Positions 23,953 to 33,528 are shown, numbered from the stretch's first letter. The stretch: DNA of 64,000 bases from CAYHHI01 sp964356335 (GCA_964356335.1 CAYHHI010000004.1:1-64000); one strand, 5' to 3'. The notes: generated by a model not told the origin, from the letters alone. Translations and numbers: made by a program.

Positions 23953-25001
23953 ATCCTGTGATGTCCTTCCAGGAACAGCCCACCTGCAGCCTCTGCCTTA
24001 CTGCCCTTCCGCCTGTCTCCAATCAGACTCTCTCCGAGAAGCAGAACGAGCGCCAGGGCAAGCGGTATCTGAAACATCTCCACATACTGCTCGAAGCTCC
24101 TCTGTTCAAGCACGCCCTTTTCAATGTCCTGGATGCCTCCGGCAATCTTTGCGACCTCCCTGTCGCCAGGGCCGAGTACGTAGCTCTCGCCTGCGGTCGC
24201 CCTCGCCAGCTCCCTGAGAAGAGCGTAATCCAGCTTGGACACGACAACCTTATCATTTCTGTCCCGCTTGTAGCCGGTCACGTTGCCCTTGGCATCAAAG
24301 GTTGGGATCGGCTCTCCGCCTCCCGTCCCCACCCCGAGCGAGTAGATCCGCACGCCTTCGCTTTGCGCCAACTTGACAGCAGCCTGAACCTGCTCACCGT
24401 GGTCCTCTCCGTCGGTAATAATAACGATCGCCTTTCCCTTTCCGCTGCTTATTCTCAAGGCCTTCAAGGATTCGTCGATTGCCCTGCCTATGTTTGTGCC
24501 CTGGTCGGCGACCGCGTCGGGACCGAGGTAATCCAGGAACATTGCCAGAGCGGACTCGTCAAGCGTGAGCGGACAGTATATGAAGCTGTCGTCAGCAAAA
24601 CCCACAAGCGCCAGCCGGTTCCCACTCAAGCGTGAAATCAGGGTCCCGGCAGCTCTCTTGGCGACCTCGATCCGGCTCGGCTTCACATCTTTGGTGAGCA
24701 TGCTGGAGGAGAGATCAAGAGCTATCGCAACATCGGCCCCCTCGCGCTTCACAACTCTCATGCCTTTGCCCACGCGCGGCATCGTCCAGGCAAGGATCAA
24801 CAAGACCAGCGAGACAATGATCAACACGCGCTTAAGAATCTTCCTGCGCTGGGAGTAACCCTTGACGATTTTGGGCAGCGCACCGGCCGAGACGAACCTT
24901 GCAAGCGACTTCCGCGCTGAGGCGATCTCAAGCGCAAAAAGCAGCGCCCCGACCGCCGCAAGCCAGATCAAGTAGATTGCTATTGGATTTCCGATCTCCA
25001 C
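23949..25001 (-). CDS. batB: BatB-like vWA domain membrane protein
   Basis: 350 residues. Two N-terminal spans (AIYLIWLAAVGALLFALEI and RVLIIVSLVLLILAWTM) and one at the C-terminus (PLALALVLLLGESLI) frame a vWA domain with a complete MIDAS: DLSSSM, a central Thr in DQGTNIG, and ITDGEDHGEQ. It belongs to the MoxR/Bat system, where metal-dependent adhesion domains are thought to work with the MoxR ATPase. It starts 88 bp after batA, the longest gap inside the operon. Confidence 0.9.
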   Translation of the reverse strand: MEIGNPIAIYLIWLAAVGALLFALEIASARKSLARFVSAGALPKIVKGYSQRRKILKRVLIIVSLVLLILAWTMPRVGKGMRVVKREGADVAIALDLSSSMLTKDVKPSRIEVAKRAAGTLISRLSGNRLALVGFADDSFIYCPLTLDESALAMFLDYLGPDAVADQGTNIGRAIDESLKALRISSGKGKAIVIITDGEDHGEQVQAAVKLAQSEGVRIYSLGVGTGGGEPIPTFDAKGNVTGYKRDRNDKVVVSKLDYALLRELARATAGESYVLGPGDREVAKIAGGIQDIEKGVLEQRSFEQYVEMFQIPLALALVLLLGESLIGDRRKGSKAEAAGGLFLEGHHRI

Positions 25002-25089
25002 ATCCCTCTCCTACCGGGGCCTCTCCGAAAAAGGCCATAGGCAAAAGGCCTTGAAAAAGAGCGCTGTCCCACTTTCCTTATGCCCATCC

Positions 25090-26094
25090 TTACGGTATCT
25101 TTCGCCATACAGTGCTCACCAGCAAAACCTCCACGAGCATCGCCACAATGCCGAAGGGCAGAACGTACTTTGCAAGCTCTTTTCTGTGCTTGAAATACTT
25201 GACCTCGAACGCGCTCTTCTCCATCTCGAGAATCTTTCTGTAGATGTCGTCAAGAGCTTTCTCATCTGTTGCCCTGTAGTACTTGCCACTTGTTATTCCT
25301 GCGATTTCTTTCAGCGTTGGCTCATCGATCTCGGTGATGTAAAGGCTGCCGTCCGGATTCCTCGCATAGACCTTCCTGCCATCAGGCGTGACGACCGGCA
25401 CGGGCGCACCTCCTTCCACACCGACACCTATAGTATAGACCCTCATGCCTGCGGATTTGGCAAGCGCTGCCCCTGTCATGGGATCGATCTCGCCGCGATT
25501 ATTGATTCCGTCCGTCAGCAGGATGATGATCTTGCTCTTCGCATCCGAATTGACAAGCCTTGCAACGCAGTTTGCCAGGGCAAGCCCAATCGCAGTCCCA
25601 TCTTCTATCATTCCGATGTCGATGCCTTCAACCAGCGACTTCAGAACGTCGTGGTCGAGGGTGAGAGGGCACCGTGTGAAGCTCTTCGAGGCAAAGGCCA
25701 CAAGGCCTATGCGATCGCCGGTGTTTCGCGATACGAAATCGGCGACCACCTGTTTGGCGACATATATCCTGTCCCTGGGCTTGAAGTCTTCAGCGCGCAT
25801 GCTTCCCGAGATATCGAGCCCCAGCATTATATCTATGCCCTCTGACTTGACGGTCTCAAAGCCCCGTTCCAGCTGCGGCCGCGCCAAGGCGAGCACTATG
25901 AGCACAATGGCAGTCACCCTCAGCGCGAAGAGGCGTCCCCTGTAGTCCCGCCTGATCTTGAACCGTCCGCTCAGGGATTCGAGGTCTGAATAGGAGATGG
26001 CGACAGCCTTCCTGCGGGCTTCCCTGTAGCCAAACCTGTAGAGAAGGGGTAACACCGCCAGAGCGAAAAGGAAAAGAGGATGCTCAAACCTCAT
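25090..26094 (-). CDS. batA: BatA-like vWA domain membrane protein
   Basis: 334 residues. N-terminal hydrophobic helix (PLFLFALAVLPLLYRFGYRE), a second span (RVTAIVLIVLALARPQL), a vWA domain with MIDAS residues DISGSM, DGTAIG and LTDGINNRGEIDP, and a C-terminal span (YVLPFGIVAMLVEVLLV). Same fold and topology as BatB, with which it is expected to pair. It overlaps the preceding gene by 11 bp. Confidence 0.91.
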   Translation of the reverse strand: MRFEHPLFLFALAVLPLLYRFGYREARRKAVAISYSDLESLSGRFKIRRDYRGRLFALRVTAIVLIVLALARPQLERGFETVKSEGIDIMLGLDISGSMRAEDFKPRDRIYVAKQVVADFVSRNTGDRIGLVAFASKSFTRCPLTLDHDVLKSLVEGIDIGMIEDGTAIGLALANCVARLVNSDAKSKIIILLTDGINNRGEIDPMTGAALAKSAGMRVYTIGVGVEGGAPVPVVTPDGRKVYARNPDGSLYITEIDEPTLKEIAGITSGKYYRATDEKALDDIYRKILEMEKSAFEVKYFKHRKELAKYVLPFGIVAMLVEVLLVSTVWRKIP

Positions 26095-27481
26095 TCCCGC
26101 TCCCCCCTCTTGCTCCCCCTCTGCTTGCCCCTCTCATTCCCCCTTCAGGTCCCGGCTCCTCTCCCAGTCCCGGCTCCTTCCCCGGGTTGGACCCTATCCC
26201 TGATCTTGACCCTAGCACAGTTTCCTCTCCCGGCCTCCGCCCGACGTCTACCCTTGCGTTCGCCCCTCCGAATTGCTGCGCCATAATCCACGCGTCAGGG
26301 ACAAGGGACAGATTCGCTGTGAGGTTCACGATGTTTCTTGATCGCTCAATCAGTGAGCGTACTGCTTCCGTAGAAGGTGTGTGCTTAGCGAACTTCACTA
26401 GATCACACTCCCCGAGCACGTCCTCAATCAGACCGTAGGCCTGCCTGGGAATCTCAAGGCCGGAAAGAGCGCGCAACGTGTATGAAGTAGGCGACTCCAT
26501 TGCAAGCACGCCGGACTGTCTTTCTATGTATCGCCGCATGGTCTCGGATACCAGGGTGCAGAACTCCCTTATAAGGTTGCGCTCTATGAGGCCGAGGGCC
26601 TCGATTCTGTCAATCTCCTTGAGAGCTGCTTCGCCAGGCAGCAGGCCGGGTTCATCGATCCGTATGTCAAAGGTCAAGGTTTCACGTGCGCGCCGGAATC
26701 CGAGAAGCGCAAGCAGCCGCAAGATCAACCTTCGCAAGGGCTCGTACACCTTGCGCCAGAACCTGCGGGCATACGATTCAATCTCCTCTTTCCGCTTGAA
26801 TGACACAAGGACACTGAGCGCAGCTCCCACCGCGAGCCCCACGATCAGCGCATAGCTCAGGATGATATCCTTCCAACGCTTTGGCACCTTTATGGGATGT
26901 TTTATGTCTCTGATGTCAGCCGCGTTCTCGGGAAGGATGCTCTTGACTTCCATCTCGATAGGTTTTGTCTCGATCTTACCCGACGTGCCATCCACATTCA
27001 TATAGACGATTGAAATCGGCGGCACGGTCTGGGCGCCTGTCTCGAATGCTGTGAGGAGCAATGAGACATCCCGCGCAGATGTTCCGGCGCTTGTCGAGAC
27101 CGGGCCTTCCGTGATGTCCTTCACAACGAAGTTCCCGATCTTGTCAGGAACCGCCACAGGCTTTACATCAGTCCCCTCCTTCCATGCGAGCTTCAGATTG
27201 AGTCTGAAGGTGTCACCAACGGCAACGCTCCGGGTGCCAGATGCAGCGTCCACATACGGAGGCGTGTTCTCAGCGACACACGGGCTTGGCCCAAGAACAG
27301 CAAATCCCCCCAGAAACCAGCTCAATGCCAGCACGAGCATTCCCCGGAACGCGTCAGATCCTCCCAATCCTCCAAATGCCGCAGGTGCCCTAAACATCCT
27401 GGATACTCCAAGCATGCCAAACATCCCAAACCCTCTCAGAAACACCCCCATGCTGGTGACACGTGTTCTTAGCAGGGCCAT
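26084..27481 (-). CDS. DUF4381-like BatD-related membrane protein of the MoxR/Bat operon
   Basis: 465 residues. After an unusual Gly/Met/Phe-rich N-terminus and a hydrophobic segment (MLVLALSWFLGGFAVLG) comes a short beta domain (VGDTFRLNLKLAWKEG), a transmembrane helix near residue 210 (SYALIVGLAVGAALSVLV), and a cytoplasmic helical domain. That domain contains ALKEIDRIEALGLIE and SETMRRYIERQSGVLAMES, the pattern of DUF4381 proteins found between DUF58 and BatA genes. The last 50 residues are a Gly/Glu/Pro/Arg repeat-rich tail encoded by repeated TCCCGGCTCC-like units near 26145-26180. The start is coupled to the DUF58 stop 1 bp upstream; Met codons at 27451 and 27340 are alternatives. Confidence 0.78.
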   Translation of the reverse strand: MALLRTRVTSMGVFLRGFGMFGMLGVSRMFRAPAAFGGLGGSDAFRGMLVLALSWFLGGFAVLGPSPCVAENTPPYVDAASGTRSVAVGDTFRLNLKLAWKEGTDVKPVAVPDKIGNFVVKDITEGPVSTSAGTSARDVSLLLTAFETGAQTVPPISIVYMNVDGTSGKIETKPIEMEVKSILPENAADIRDIKHPIKVPKRWKDIILSYALIVGLAVGAALSVLVSFKRKEEIESYARRFWRKVYEPLRRLILRLLALLGFRRARETLTFDIRIDEPGLLPGEAALKEIDRIEALGLIERNLIREFCTLVSETMRRYIERQSGVLAMESPTSYTLRALSGLEIPRQAYGLIEDVLGECDLVKFAKHTPSTEAVRSLIERSRNIVNLTANLSLVPDAWIMAQQFGGANARVDVGRRPGEETVLGSRSGIGSNPGKEPGLGEEPGPEGGMRGASRGGARGGSGNEV

Positions 27482-27482
27482 C

Positions 27483-28370
27483 CTAGTAATGCCATTTCAA
27501 CCGCCGCTCTCTTTTCTGGAAGAATCTTATGAGCGGCTCAACATATTCCTGGTCGGTGTTCAAGCCTATCTCATCAACCTTGGCTTTCGAGAAAACCGCT
27601 TTCCTTTCCGCGCTGAGCTCAAGCGCAACCTGCTGGAAGGCGGCGGAGGCTTTGCTGGTTCTGAAATCGAGTATCGCTCTCCTGCCGGTTTCGCCATCCT
27701 CGACCTCGACCAGCCCCACGGGCGGGATCTCGAGCTCCTTGGGATCGCTGATCGTGATTGCAACGACATCGTGCTTCTTGTTGGCGACCCTCAAAGCATT
27801 GTCATAGCCCGAATCCCGGAAATCAGAGATGAGAAACATCACGCTGTGCCTTCTCATGACTCTCATGGCGTACTCAAGCGCATTCGCGATATCGGTACCT
27901 CGCGACTGGGGCTTGAAGTGCAGAATCTCCCTGATGATCCGAAGGACATGCTTACTCCCCTTACGGGGCGGCACAAAGGCCTCAATCTCGTCCGTAAACA
28001 CCAGGAGCCCGACCTTGTCGTTGTTTCTTATAGCTGCGAAGGCAAGGACAGCGCCGATCTCGGCCGCGAGCTCGCGTTTGAGCCTGGTGCCCGTGCCGAA
28101 ATCAAATGAGCCGCTCGCATCAAAGACAATAAGGACCGTGAGTTCCCGCTCTTCAACAAACTTCTTGACGTGAAGCCAGCCTGTCCGTGCCGTCACATTC
28201 CAGTCGATGGTTCTTATATCATCGCCGGGCTGATATTCCCGGACCTCATCGAACTCCATCCCCCGTCCCTTAAATATGCTTTCATACTGACCCGCGAAGG
28301 TATCCCTGACCATAGATCTCGTAGTTATCTCGATCTTCCTTACCTTCTCGAGAACCTCACGCGGGATCAC
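27483..28370 (-). CDS. DUF58 (vWA-like) protein of the MoxR operon
   Basis: 295 residues. GRGMEFDEVREYQPGDDIR and IDWNVTARTGWLHVKKF are the DUF58 signature; a vWA-like MIDAS follows (VFDASGSFDFG, then LISDFRD). It is the standard companion of MoxR ATPases, probably a client or adaptor of the chaperone. No membrane segment is present, so it acts in the cytoplasm. It lies 59 bp downstream of moxR. Confidence 0.92.
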   Translation of the reverse strand: MIPREVLEKVRKIEITTRSMVRDTFAGQYESIFKGRGMEFDEVREYQPGDDIRTIDWNVTARTGWLHVKKFVEERELTVLIVFDASGSFDFGTGTRLKRELAAEIGAVLAFAAIRNNDKVGLLVFTDEIEAFVPPRKGSKHVLRIIREILHFKPQSRGTDIANALEYAMRVMRRHSVMFLISDFRDSGYDNALRVANKKHDVVAITISDPKELEIPPVGLVEVEDGETGRRAILDFRTSKASAAFQQVALELSAERKAVFSKAKVDEIGLNTDQEYVEPLIRFFQKRERRLKWHY

Positions 28371-28429
28371 GCCATACCTCCAAACAGGGTACCTTCTGTC
28401 CGGTAACGTGCCATGTATCCAGACCTCTC

Positions 28430-29419
28430 CTAAGGTATCTCAACGGTTTCGAATATCTTGGTGATGATCGTTTCCGTAGTAATGCTCTCGGCTTCGGCTT
28501 CATACGATGGAATGATCCTGTGGCGCAGAACGTCCATGCCTATGGCCCGCACATCCTCAGGTGTCACATAGCCTCGCCCGCGAAGGAATGCAAAGGCCTT
28601 CGCTCCCATCGTCAGATATATGCTCGCTCGCGGAGAAGCACCGTATTCTATCAGAGACTCCATATCCTTGAGCCCGATGCGTGAGGGCTCCCGTGTGGCC
28701 ATTACAATGTCGACAATGTAGTTCTCGATCTTCTCATCGACGTAGATGTCGTTTATTATCTTTCTGGCCTTCAGTATCGTGTCCGGTGCCGCAACACTCT
28801 GCGCCTGAGGAACCTCAGACTTGGTCATCCGCCTCAGGATCTGGAGCTCGTCCTCGCGCGGCGGATAATCCATGACCACCTTGAGCATGAAACGGTCGAT
28901 TTGGGCTTCAGGCAAGGGATAGGTCCCTTCCTGTTCGATAGGGTTCTGAGTTGCCATGACAAGGAATGGTTCCGAGAGCTTGAAGGTGGTGTCGCCGATC
29001 GTCACCTGCCGTTCCTGCATCGCCTCCAGCAGGGCGCTCTGCACCTTGGCGGGGGCCCTGTTTATCTCGTCTGCGAGTACGAGGTTTGCAAAGATGGGGC
29101 CCTTGCGCGGTTTGAAGACGCCTTCCTTCTGGTCATATATCAAGGTACCTATGAGATCGGCGGGCAGGAGATCGGGCGTAAACTGGATGCGCTGGAACTT
29201 GGTCTGAATTGTGTCAGATAGAGTCTTGACTGCCAGCGTCTTCGCCAGTCCGGGCACACCTTCAATCAGCACATGCCCCTGACACAGCAAGGCCACCAGC
29301 AACCGCTCAATTACCTGCTTCTGGCCTACTATTACCTTATCCATCTGGCCGAGTATGGCCTCGACGAAACCACTCTCGTTTCTTATCCGTTCGTTCAGCG
29401 CGAGGATGTCAAGCTGCAT
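28430..29419 (-). CDS. moxR: MoxR-family AAA+ ATPase
   Basis: 329 residues, the normal MoxR length. Seen: Walker A GVPGLAKT, Walker B VLADEINRAPAKVQSALLEAM (D and E of DEIN), the sensor-1 segment MATQNPIEQEGTYPLPEAQ, DRFMLKV, and the C-terminal lid with GASPRASIYL. It is a chaperone-like ATPase that, in this operon type, is thought to mature or activate vWA proteins such as BatA/BatB. It is the first gene of an eight-gene operon running to batE. Confidence 0.94.
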   Translation of the reverse strand: MQLDILALNERIRNESGFVEAILGQMDKVIVGQKQVIERLLVALLCQGHVLIEGVPGLAKTLAVKTLSDTIQTKFQRIQFTPDLLPADLIGTLIYDQKEGVFKPRKGPIFANLVLADEINRAPAKVQSALLEAMQERQVTIGDTTFKLSEPFLVMATQNPIEQEGTYPLPEAQIDRFMLKVVMDYPPREDELQILRRMTKSEVPQAQSVAAPDTILKARKIINDIYVDEKIENYIVDIVMATREPSRIGLKDMESLIEYGASPRASIYLTMGAKAFAFLRGRGYVTPEDVRAIGMDVLRHRIIPSYEAEAESITTETIITKIFETVEIP

Positions 29420-29544
29420 GTGTAGCTCCTTTCTTAGGATTCTTCAAGCTGGCATCGGTGTCCGTGTGAGCGTCGACCATTGATGTTCCATTGATTGCCA
29501 CGCGATCAGCAATCCAACCTGCCATTGTGCAATCCTTTAGGCAA

Positions 29545-29574
29545 TTTATATCGTTTTTAACAATTAACCTGCAA
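29545..29574 (-). promoter_or_regulatory. Promoter of the moxR-bat operon
   Basis: Minus-strand TTGCAG (29569-29574), 18-bp spacer, TATAAA (29545-29550). It lies about 125 bp upstream of moxR in an AT-rich patch that stands out from the surrounding GC-rich DNA. Confidence 0.5.
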
Positions 29575-29613
29575 TACGGTTCCTGCCGATGTGATTCGAT
29601 TCAGGATACGGGT

Positions 29614-30501
29614 CTATGCGAAAATCCTCTTTGCTTCGGCAATCGTACTTACATGTATATCAACGACATCCTGGACATCAAAGGCATAGCCGCCTGCCAG
29701 CACAACGCATACCGGGATCCCCCTTCTGCGGCACTCATCAAGGACCAGGACGTCGCGCTTTCTGAGGCCTTCTTTGGTGAGTGCGAGCCCACCGAGCACA
29801 TCGCCGACAAACGGGTCAGCACCGGCCAGATAGAAACATATCTCCGGCTTGTGCCTGTTGAGAATGTCGCTCACAGCACCAAGTTCATTCAGATACAAGG
29901 TGTCGTCTGCGCCATCAGGCAACCCGATGTCCAGGTCACTCCGTTCCTTGGCTGGGTAGTTATTCTCCTGATGAATGGAGAAGGTGAAGACATCCGGCTC
30001 CCCTGCAAAAACGAAGGCGGTGCCGTTGCCCTGGTGAAGATCGCAGTCAACCACACAAACCTTTTCCACAAGTCCGGCCGTCCTCAGCGTGGCGATCGCC
30101 ACGGCCACATCATTGACGTAACAGAAGCCCTCCGCATGATCCGGGTACGCATGATGATAGCCACCGCCCAGGTGTATGCAGATGCCATCTTCGAGAGCTT
30201 GCTTCGATGCCATGACGGTGCCACCCGCTGTGATAAGGTAAGCATTCACGATCTCATGGGTGAGCGCCATCTCCGACCTCGCTGTACGCTCGCTCCACCG
30301 CAGATTGAGGAGGTCATCGATGTAAGCACGCGTGTGCACCAGCATCAGGTCTTCGGTGCTGGCGGGGCTTGCGATAATGAGGTCGTCTTGCGTGACAAGG
30401 CCTCGCTCAAGGACCGCATCCTTTACGAGCTTATATTTCACCACCGGAAAAACGTGCCCGAACAGCTCCACTTCATATGCATCCGACCAGACCAGTTTCA
30501 T
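29614..30501 (-). CDS. Histone-deacetylase-family amidohydrolase
   Basis: 295 residues. Zinc and catalytic blocks of the arginase/deacetylase fold are present: GGGYHHAYPDHAEGFCYVND (tandem His), VVDCDLHQGNGTAF (Asp and His ligands), FSIHQENNYP, AGADPFVGDVLGGL (second Asp ligand) and VLAGGYA. Bacterial members remove acyl groups from small amines such as polyamines, or from proteins (AcuC-like). The start at 30501 is set by the ATGA overlap with the lysE-type gene; a longer frame upstream merely runs across that gene out of frame. Coupling with an amino-acid or amine exporter suggests a shared small-amine substrate (inference). Confidence 0.9.
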   Translation of the reverse strand: MKLVWSDAYEVELFGHVFPVVKYKLVKDAVLERGLVTQDDLIIASPASTEDLMLVHTRAYIDDLLNLRWSERTARSEMALTHEIVNAYLITAGGTVMASKQALEDGICIHLGGGYHHAYPDHAEGFCYVNDVAVAIATLRTAGLVEKVCVVDCDLHQGNGTAFVFAGEPDVFTFSIHQENNYPAKERSDLDIGLPDGADDTLYLNELGAVSDILNRHKPEICFYLAGADPFVGDVLGGLALTKEGLRKRDVLVLDECRRRGIPVCVVLAGGYAFDVQDVVDIHVSTIAEAKRIFA

Positions 30502-31148
30502 AGCGTACCGGCAAGCCTCAAACCATAACGTATGAACATTGCTCCGACCACAAGAAGGAATGCTCCGCAGACTCCAAATGTGATTCTGTACCAGGTCCCT
30601 TTGCTGTAGCTCAGGCCCAGGGACACAAAGTAAGAGACAAGGCTGTACCAGACCAAATCGGAAGATATGTGCCCCGTCACAAAGGCTATGACGCCCTTTG
30701 ATCCAACCGAAGAGGAAGCGACAAGCAGTGTGGCCCCAATGCTTCCCCACCATCCGAACCAGTAGGGATTGGAAAGCGTGGTTGTGATCCCGAGAAGGAT
30801 CGGTGTTGTGTGGCTCCCGATCTCCCGCTTGTCCCCCACAGCCATCTCTTGCTCAATTGACCTCAGCTTGCGCAGCATGCTCACACCCATCCACGCGAGG
30901 AATGCTCCCCCGACAATCGCGATCACCTTCCTGACCCTGATATCGCCCATGAAAGAGGAAACGCCGAGGATCAGGGCGACCGTGATTGCAATCTCAGTGA
31001 TCCCATGCCCCAGAACTATCAGAGGACCGGCACGGGCGCCTCTTCTTCCCGCCTCTCGTATGGTGACGGTCAGAGTGGGTCCCGGCACAAGCGCACCCGA
31101 GAAGCCAATCAGAAATGATGCCCAGAAGATCGCCAGGAAACCTAACAC
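30498..31148 (-). CDS. LysE-family translocator
   Basis: 216 residues with six hydrophobic segments. The family opening FLIGFSGALVPGPTLTVTIRE is followed by GHGITEIAITVALILG and NPYWFGWWGS. It exports amino acids or similar small molecules across the inner membrane. GTG start with AGGAGGGGAGG just upstream. Its stop overlaps the start of the deacetylase-like gene. The gap 31149-31251 separates it from the ABC1 kinase gene. Confidence 0.86.
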   Translation of the reverse strand: MLGFLAIFWASFLIGFSGALVPGPTLTVTIREAGRRGARAGPLIVLGHGITEIAITVALILGVSSFMGDIRVRKVIAIVGGAFLAWMGVSMLRKLRSIEQEMAVGDKREIGSHTTPILLGITTTLSNPYWFGWWGSIGATLLVASSSVGSKGVIAFVTGHISSDLVWYSLVSYFVSLGLSYSKGTWYRITFGVCGAFLLVVGAMFIRYGLRLAGTL

Positions 31149-31217
31149 GCTCCTCCCCTCCTACTTCCCTTCCGCCCCACCCACTATCACAATCACATGC
31201 TGGTTGCAGGGCTCCGA

Positions 31218-31258
31218 TAATTGAGTATTGTGTCCCCGAATTCCGAATTCGTCACACT
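31218..31258. repeat. GAATTC/GTGTCCCC repeat-like element
   Basis: The sequence reads TAATTGAGTATTGTGTCCCC followed by GAATTCCGAATTC and GTCACAC, an imperfect palindrome at the end of the ABC1 kinase gene. It looks like the short GAATTCGGGGACAC repeats seen in many environmental genomes, sometimes near REP-associated transposases. That resemblance is from memory, and only one copy was noticed in this window. Confidence 0.25.
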
Positions 31259-32913
31259 TTGCCTGAGCGGATTATGTTTATGAGGAGCCAGATACCGACC
31301 ATTGCTGCGAAGATGAAACCCGCGATGCCGAAACCTCGGTAAGCAAGCACTTTTCCTCCGAGGACGAGAATCAAGGATGACGCCACGACCAGGGCGGCAA
31401 CGATGAAACTGAAGGAAATGCGGTTACTGGCTTTTTCGATCTCTGCCGTGAGCTTCTCAAGCCCGACGTGTTCGAACTCTATCTTGAGTCTGCCTTCCCT
31501 GGCCAGGGAAAGTATATGTGCGAGATCAGATGGGATCGAAGAAAGCTTGGATATCGCCTCGCCGATGGTCCTTCCCCGGCTTCCAAGCAGCATCGAGAGG
31601 ATCCGCTTTCGCTTCATCAGTCTCCCCACGTAAGGCTTTGCCTCTTCCATCATGCTGAATTCAGGATCGAGCATGCGCCCGACTTCCTCATAGATCGAGA
31701 GCGCCTTGCCGAGGAGCAGAAACTCGGTCCGCATCCTTATCCGGTATCGCCTCATGAAGGAGATCAGTTCGGTGAAGAGCTCCTTGACGTTGATCTGGCC
31801 CAGCTTCCTGGCGGCGTACTTCTCGCTGAGGAGCATCACTTCCTCAAGGACGTCTCTCCGGTCAACGTTATCAGGAAGCATCTTGAGCCTTTCCATCCCT
31901 GCAAGGAGGCTTTCGTGCTCGCCCTGGACGATGCCAATCAGCAACTCCGCGAGGTCCCTGATTTCCTGCTTTGTGAGCCTGCCCACAATGCCGAAATCAA
32001 CGGGCGCGATCTTACCGTCACAGGTGACGAAAAGATTGCCGGGATGCGGATCGGCATGAAAGAAACCATGCTCGAAGACCTGCTTGAGCACGGCTTGCGC
32101 ACCCTTGCGCGCGATCCGTGCGGTGTCGAGGTTGGCTTGCCGGAGCCGGTCAACTTCTGAGATTTTTATGCCGTCGATGAATTCAGTGGTAAGGACCCGC
32201 GAGGATGAGTGTTCCCTGAAAACCCGGAGTATATGAATGTCGGGATCATCCGCGAAGTTCCGGGCGAATATCTCGATGTTGCTGGCTTCGATCGAGAAAT
32301 CAATCTCGCGTCTGGACGTTCTCTCAAACTCCTTGACGATGCCCACCGGATCATATCGTCGCGATTCGGGCACATGCGCTTCCAAGAGTCTCGCAAGGTC
32401 CTTGAGGATCATGATGTCAAGGGCAAGGGTCTCCCTCACTGCCGGCCTCTCGACCTTCACGCACACTCGCTCACCGGTGCCAAGGGTCGCCATGTGGACC
32501 TGCGCTATCGAGGCAGACGCCAGGGGCTCCCGGTCGAACTCCTTGAAGAAGGCGGAAGGTCTCTCCCCGAGATCTGCGGTTATGATCTTCTCGACATCTT
32601 CGAATGAGAACGGACTCACCCTGTCCTGCAACTTGGCAAGCTCAGCCGCATAGTCGGAAGGAAGCAGGTAAGACCTTGTGCTCAGTATCTGGCCGAATTT
32701 GATGAAGGTCGGCCCGAGCTCCTCCAGTGCCATTCTGAGCCCCTCGGGCCCCGTGCTTCTCTTACCCAAGGGTTTCCTCAAGAGGGCCTTGATGTGGAAT
32801 GGCAGATGGGCGCGCGAAAGCACCTCGTCAAAGCCATACTTCGCAAGGACGACGGCAATCTGCCTGAAACGCCCTACGCTTTTAAGCCTCCGTTGCAGCC
32901 TCAAGGTGGGCAA
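31252..32913 (-). CDS. ABC1/UbiB/AarF-family atypical kinase
   Basis: 553 residues. The diagnostic KxGQ motif is in GPTFIKFGQILSTRSYLLP and the Ala-rich nucleotide loop in ASASIAQVHMATL. VKVERP carries the catalytic Lys, HADPHPGN the catalytic loop and DFGIVGRL the metal-binding motif. Two hydrophobic C-terminal helices (FSFIVAALVVASSLILVLG and GIAGFIFAAMVGIWLLINI) anchor it in the membrane. Relatives support quinone or isoprenoid-lipid metabolism, probably as ATPases. In many bacteria the gene stands next to a phasin-like gene, as here. Confidence 0.92.
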   Translation of the reverse strand: MPTLRLQRRLKSVGRFRQIAVVLAKYGFDEVLSRAHLPFHIKALLRKPLGKRSTGPEGLRMALEELGPTFIKFGQILSTRSYLLPSDYAAELAKLQDRVSPFSFEDVEKIITADLGERPSAFFKEFDREPLASASIAQVHMATLGTGERVCVKVERPAVRETLALDIMILKDLARLLEAHVPESRRYDPVGIVKEFERTSRREIDFSIEASNIEIFARNFADDPDIHILRVFREHSSSRVLTTEFIDGIKISEVDRLRQANLDTARIARKGAQAVLKQVFEHGFFHADPHPGNLFVTCDGKIAPVDFGIVGRLTKQEIRDLAELLIGIVQGEHESLLAGMERLKMLPDNVDRRDVLEEVMLLSEKYAARKLGQINVKELFTELISFMRRYRIRMRTEFLLLGKALSIYEEVGRMLDPEFSMMEEAKPYVGRLMKRKRILSMLLGSRGRTIGEAISKLSSIPSDLAHILSLAREGRLKIEFEHVGLEKLTAEIEKASNRISFSFIVAALVVASSLILVLGGKVLAYRGFGIAGFIFAAMVGIWLLINIIRSGKV

Positions 32914-33068
32914 AGTGATTCACCTTCCCGTGAGTCAGGTCCCATGCTTCTCAAGTCCCAGCGACTTCTACATTCCTACGGGCTCTGAAGCTCGTTGCAC
33001 CTTCTGCGCGGCCGGTCACTTCGGTCCGACTGAGAATCCTTTTCTATACCTGCTAGTTTCTATGCCTG

Positions 33069-33395
33069 CTAGTTCCCCCGCCCCTCCCGCTCCTTCAACG
33101 TCTTTTCCAGCTGCTCGAGTCTTCCATTGAGCTCCTGCACCTGTCCCTGGAGCTTCCGCATATCATCCAACCAGCGGAACTTCTTAGACAGTGCCTCAAC
33201 CCGCTCATCAACCATCTTCCTTATCTCTGTCGTAGCGGCCTGAGCTTTCTGTTGAATCTCGTCAATCACCTTGGCCTTTTCCCCGCTTGCTACTTCACCA
33301 CGCTTGATCAGCTCCTCAGCAATCTCCTCGGCCTTTTCCTTGGTCACAGTCGCCGCACCAACCCCGAGAAGCACCATTTTCTTGAGAATCGACAT
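33069..33395 (-). CDS. Phasin-like coiled-coil protein
   Basis: 108 residues. It starts MSILKKMVLLGVGAATVTKE, then KAEEIAEELIKRGEVASGE, typical of small phasin-superfamily proteins (PhaF/PhaI-like) often placed beside ABC1 kinases. The rest is heptad-like helix ending QELNGRLEQLEKTLKERE. The ATG at 33395 has a strong AAGGAGGT 7-8 nt upstream; a frame extending 60 nt further is rejected. No PHA synthase is seen, so granule binding is not shown. It may simply pair with the kinase at the membrane. Confidence 0.72.
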   Translation of the reverse strand: MSILKKMVLLGVGAATVTKEKAEEIAEELIKRGEVASGEKAKVIDEIQQKAQAATTEIRKMVDERVEALSKKFRWLDDMRKLQGQVQELNGRLEQLEKTLKEREGRGN

Positions 33396-33528
33396 CGACT
33401 CCACCTCCTTCTGGCCTTCGCAGATCCGCCATCCCCAATCTACCCCAAGCCCCATTCCCTTTCAAGCGGTTTAAATTGAAGATGTTCCAACTCGCATCCA
33501 GGTTTCCATCGAAATCGTGCCGGAAATA

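Noticed and set aside
29491..30528. 345-codon plus-strand open frame
   Set aside because: Antisense to the deacetylase-like gene, which carries all metal-binding motifs.
30502..30753. N-terminal extension of the deacetylase-like gene by 84 codons
   Set aside because: The extension lies out of frame across the LysE-type gene and has no similarity to the family; the ATGA overlap at 30498-30501 gives a better start.
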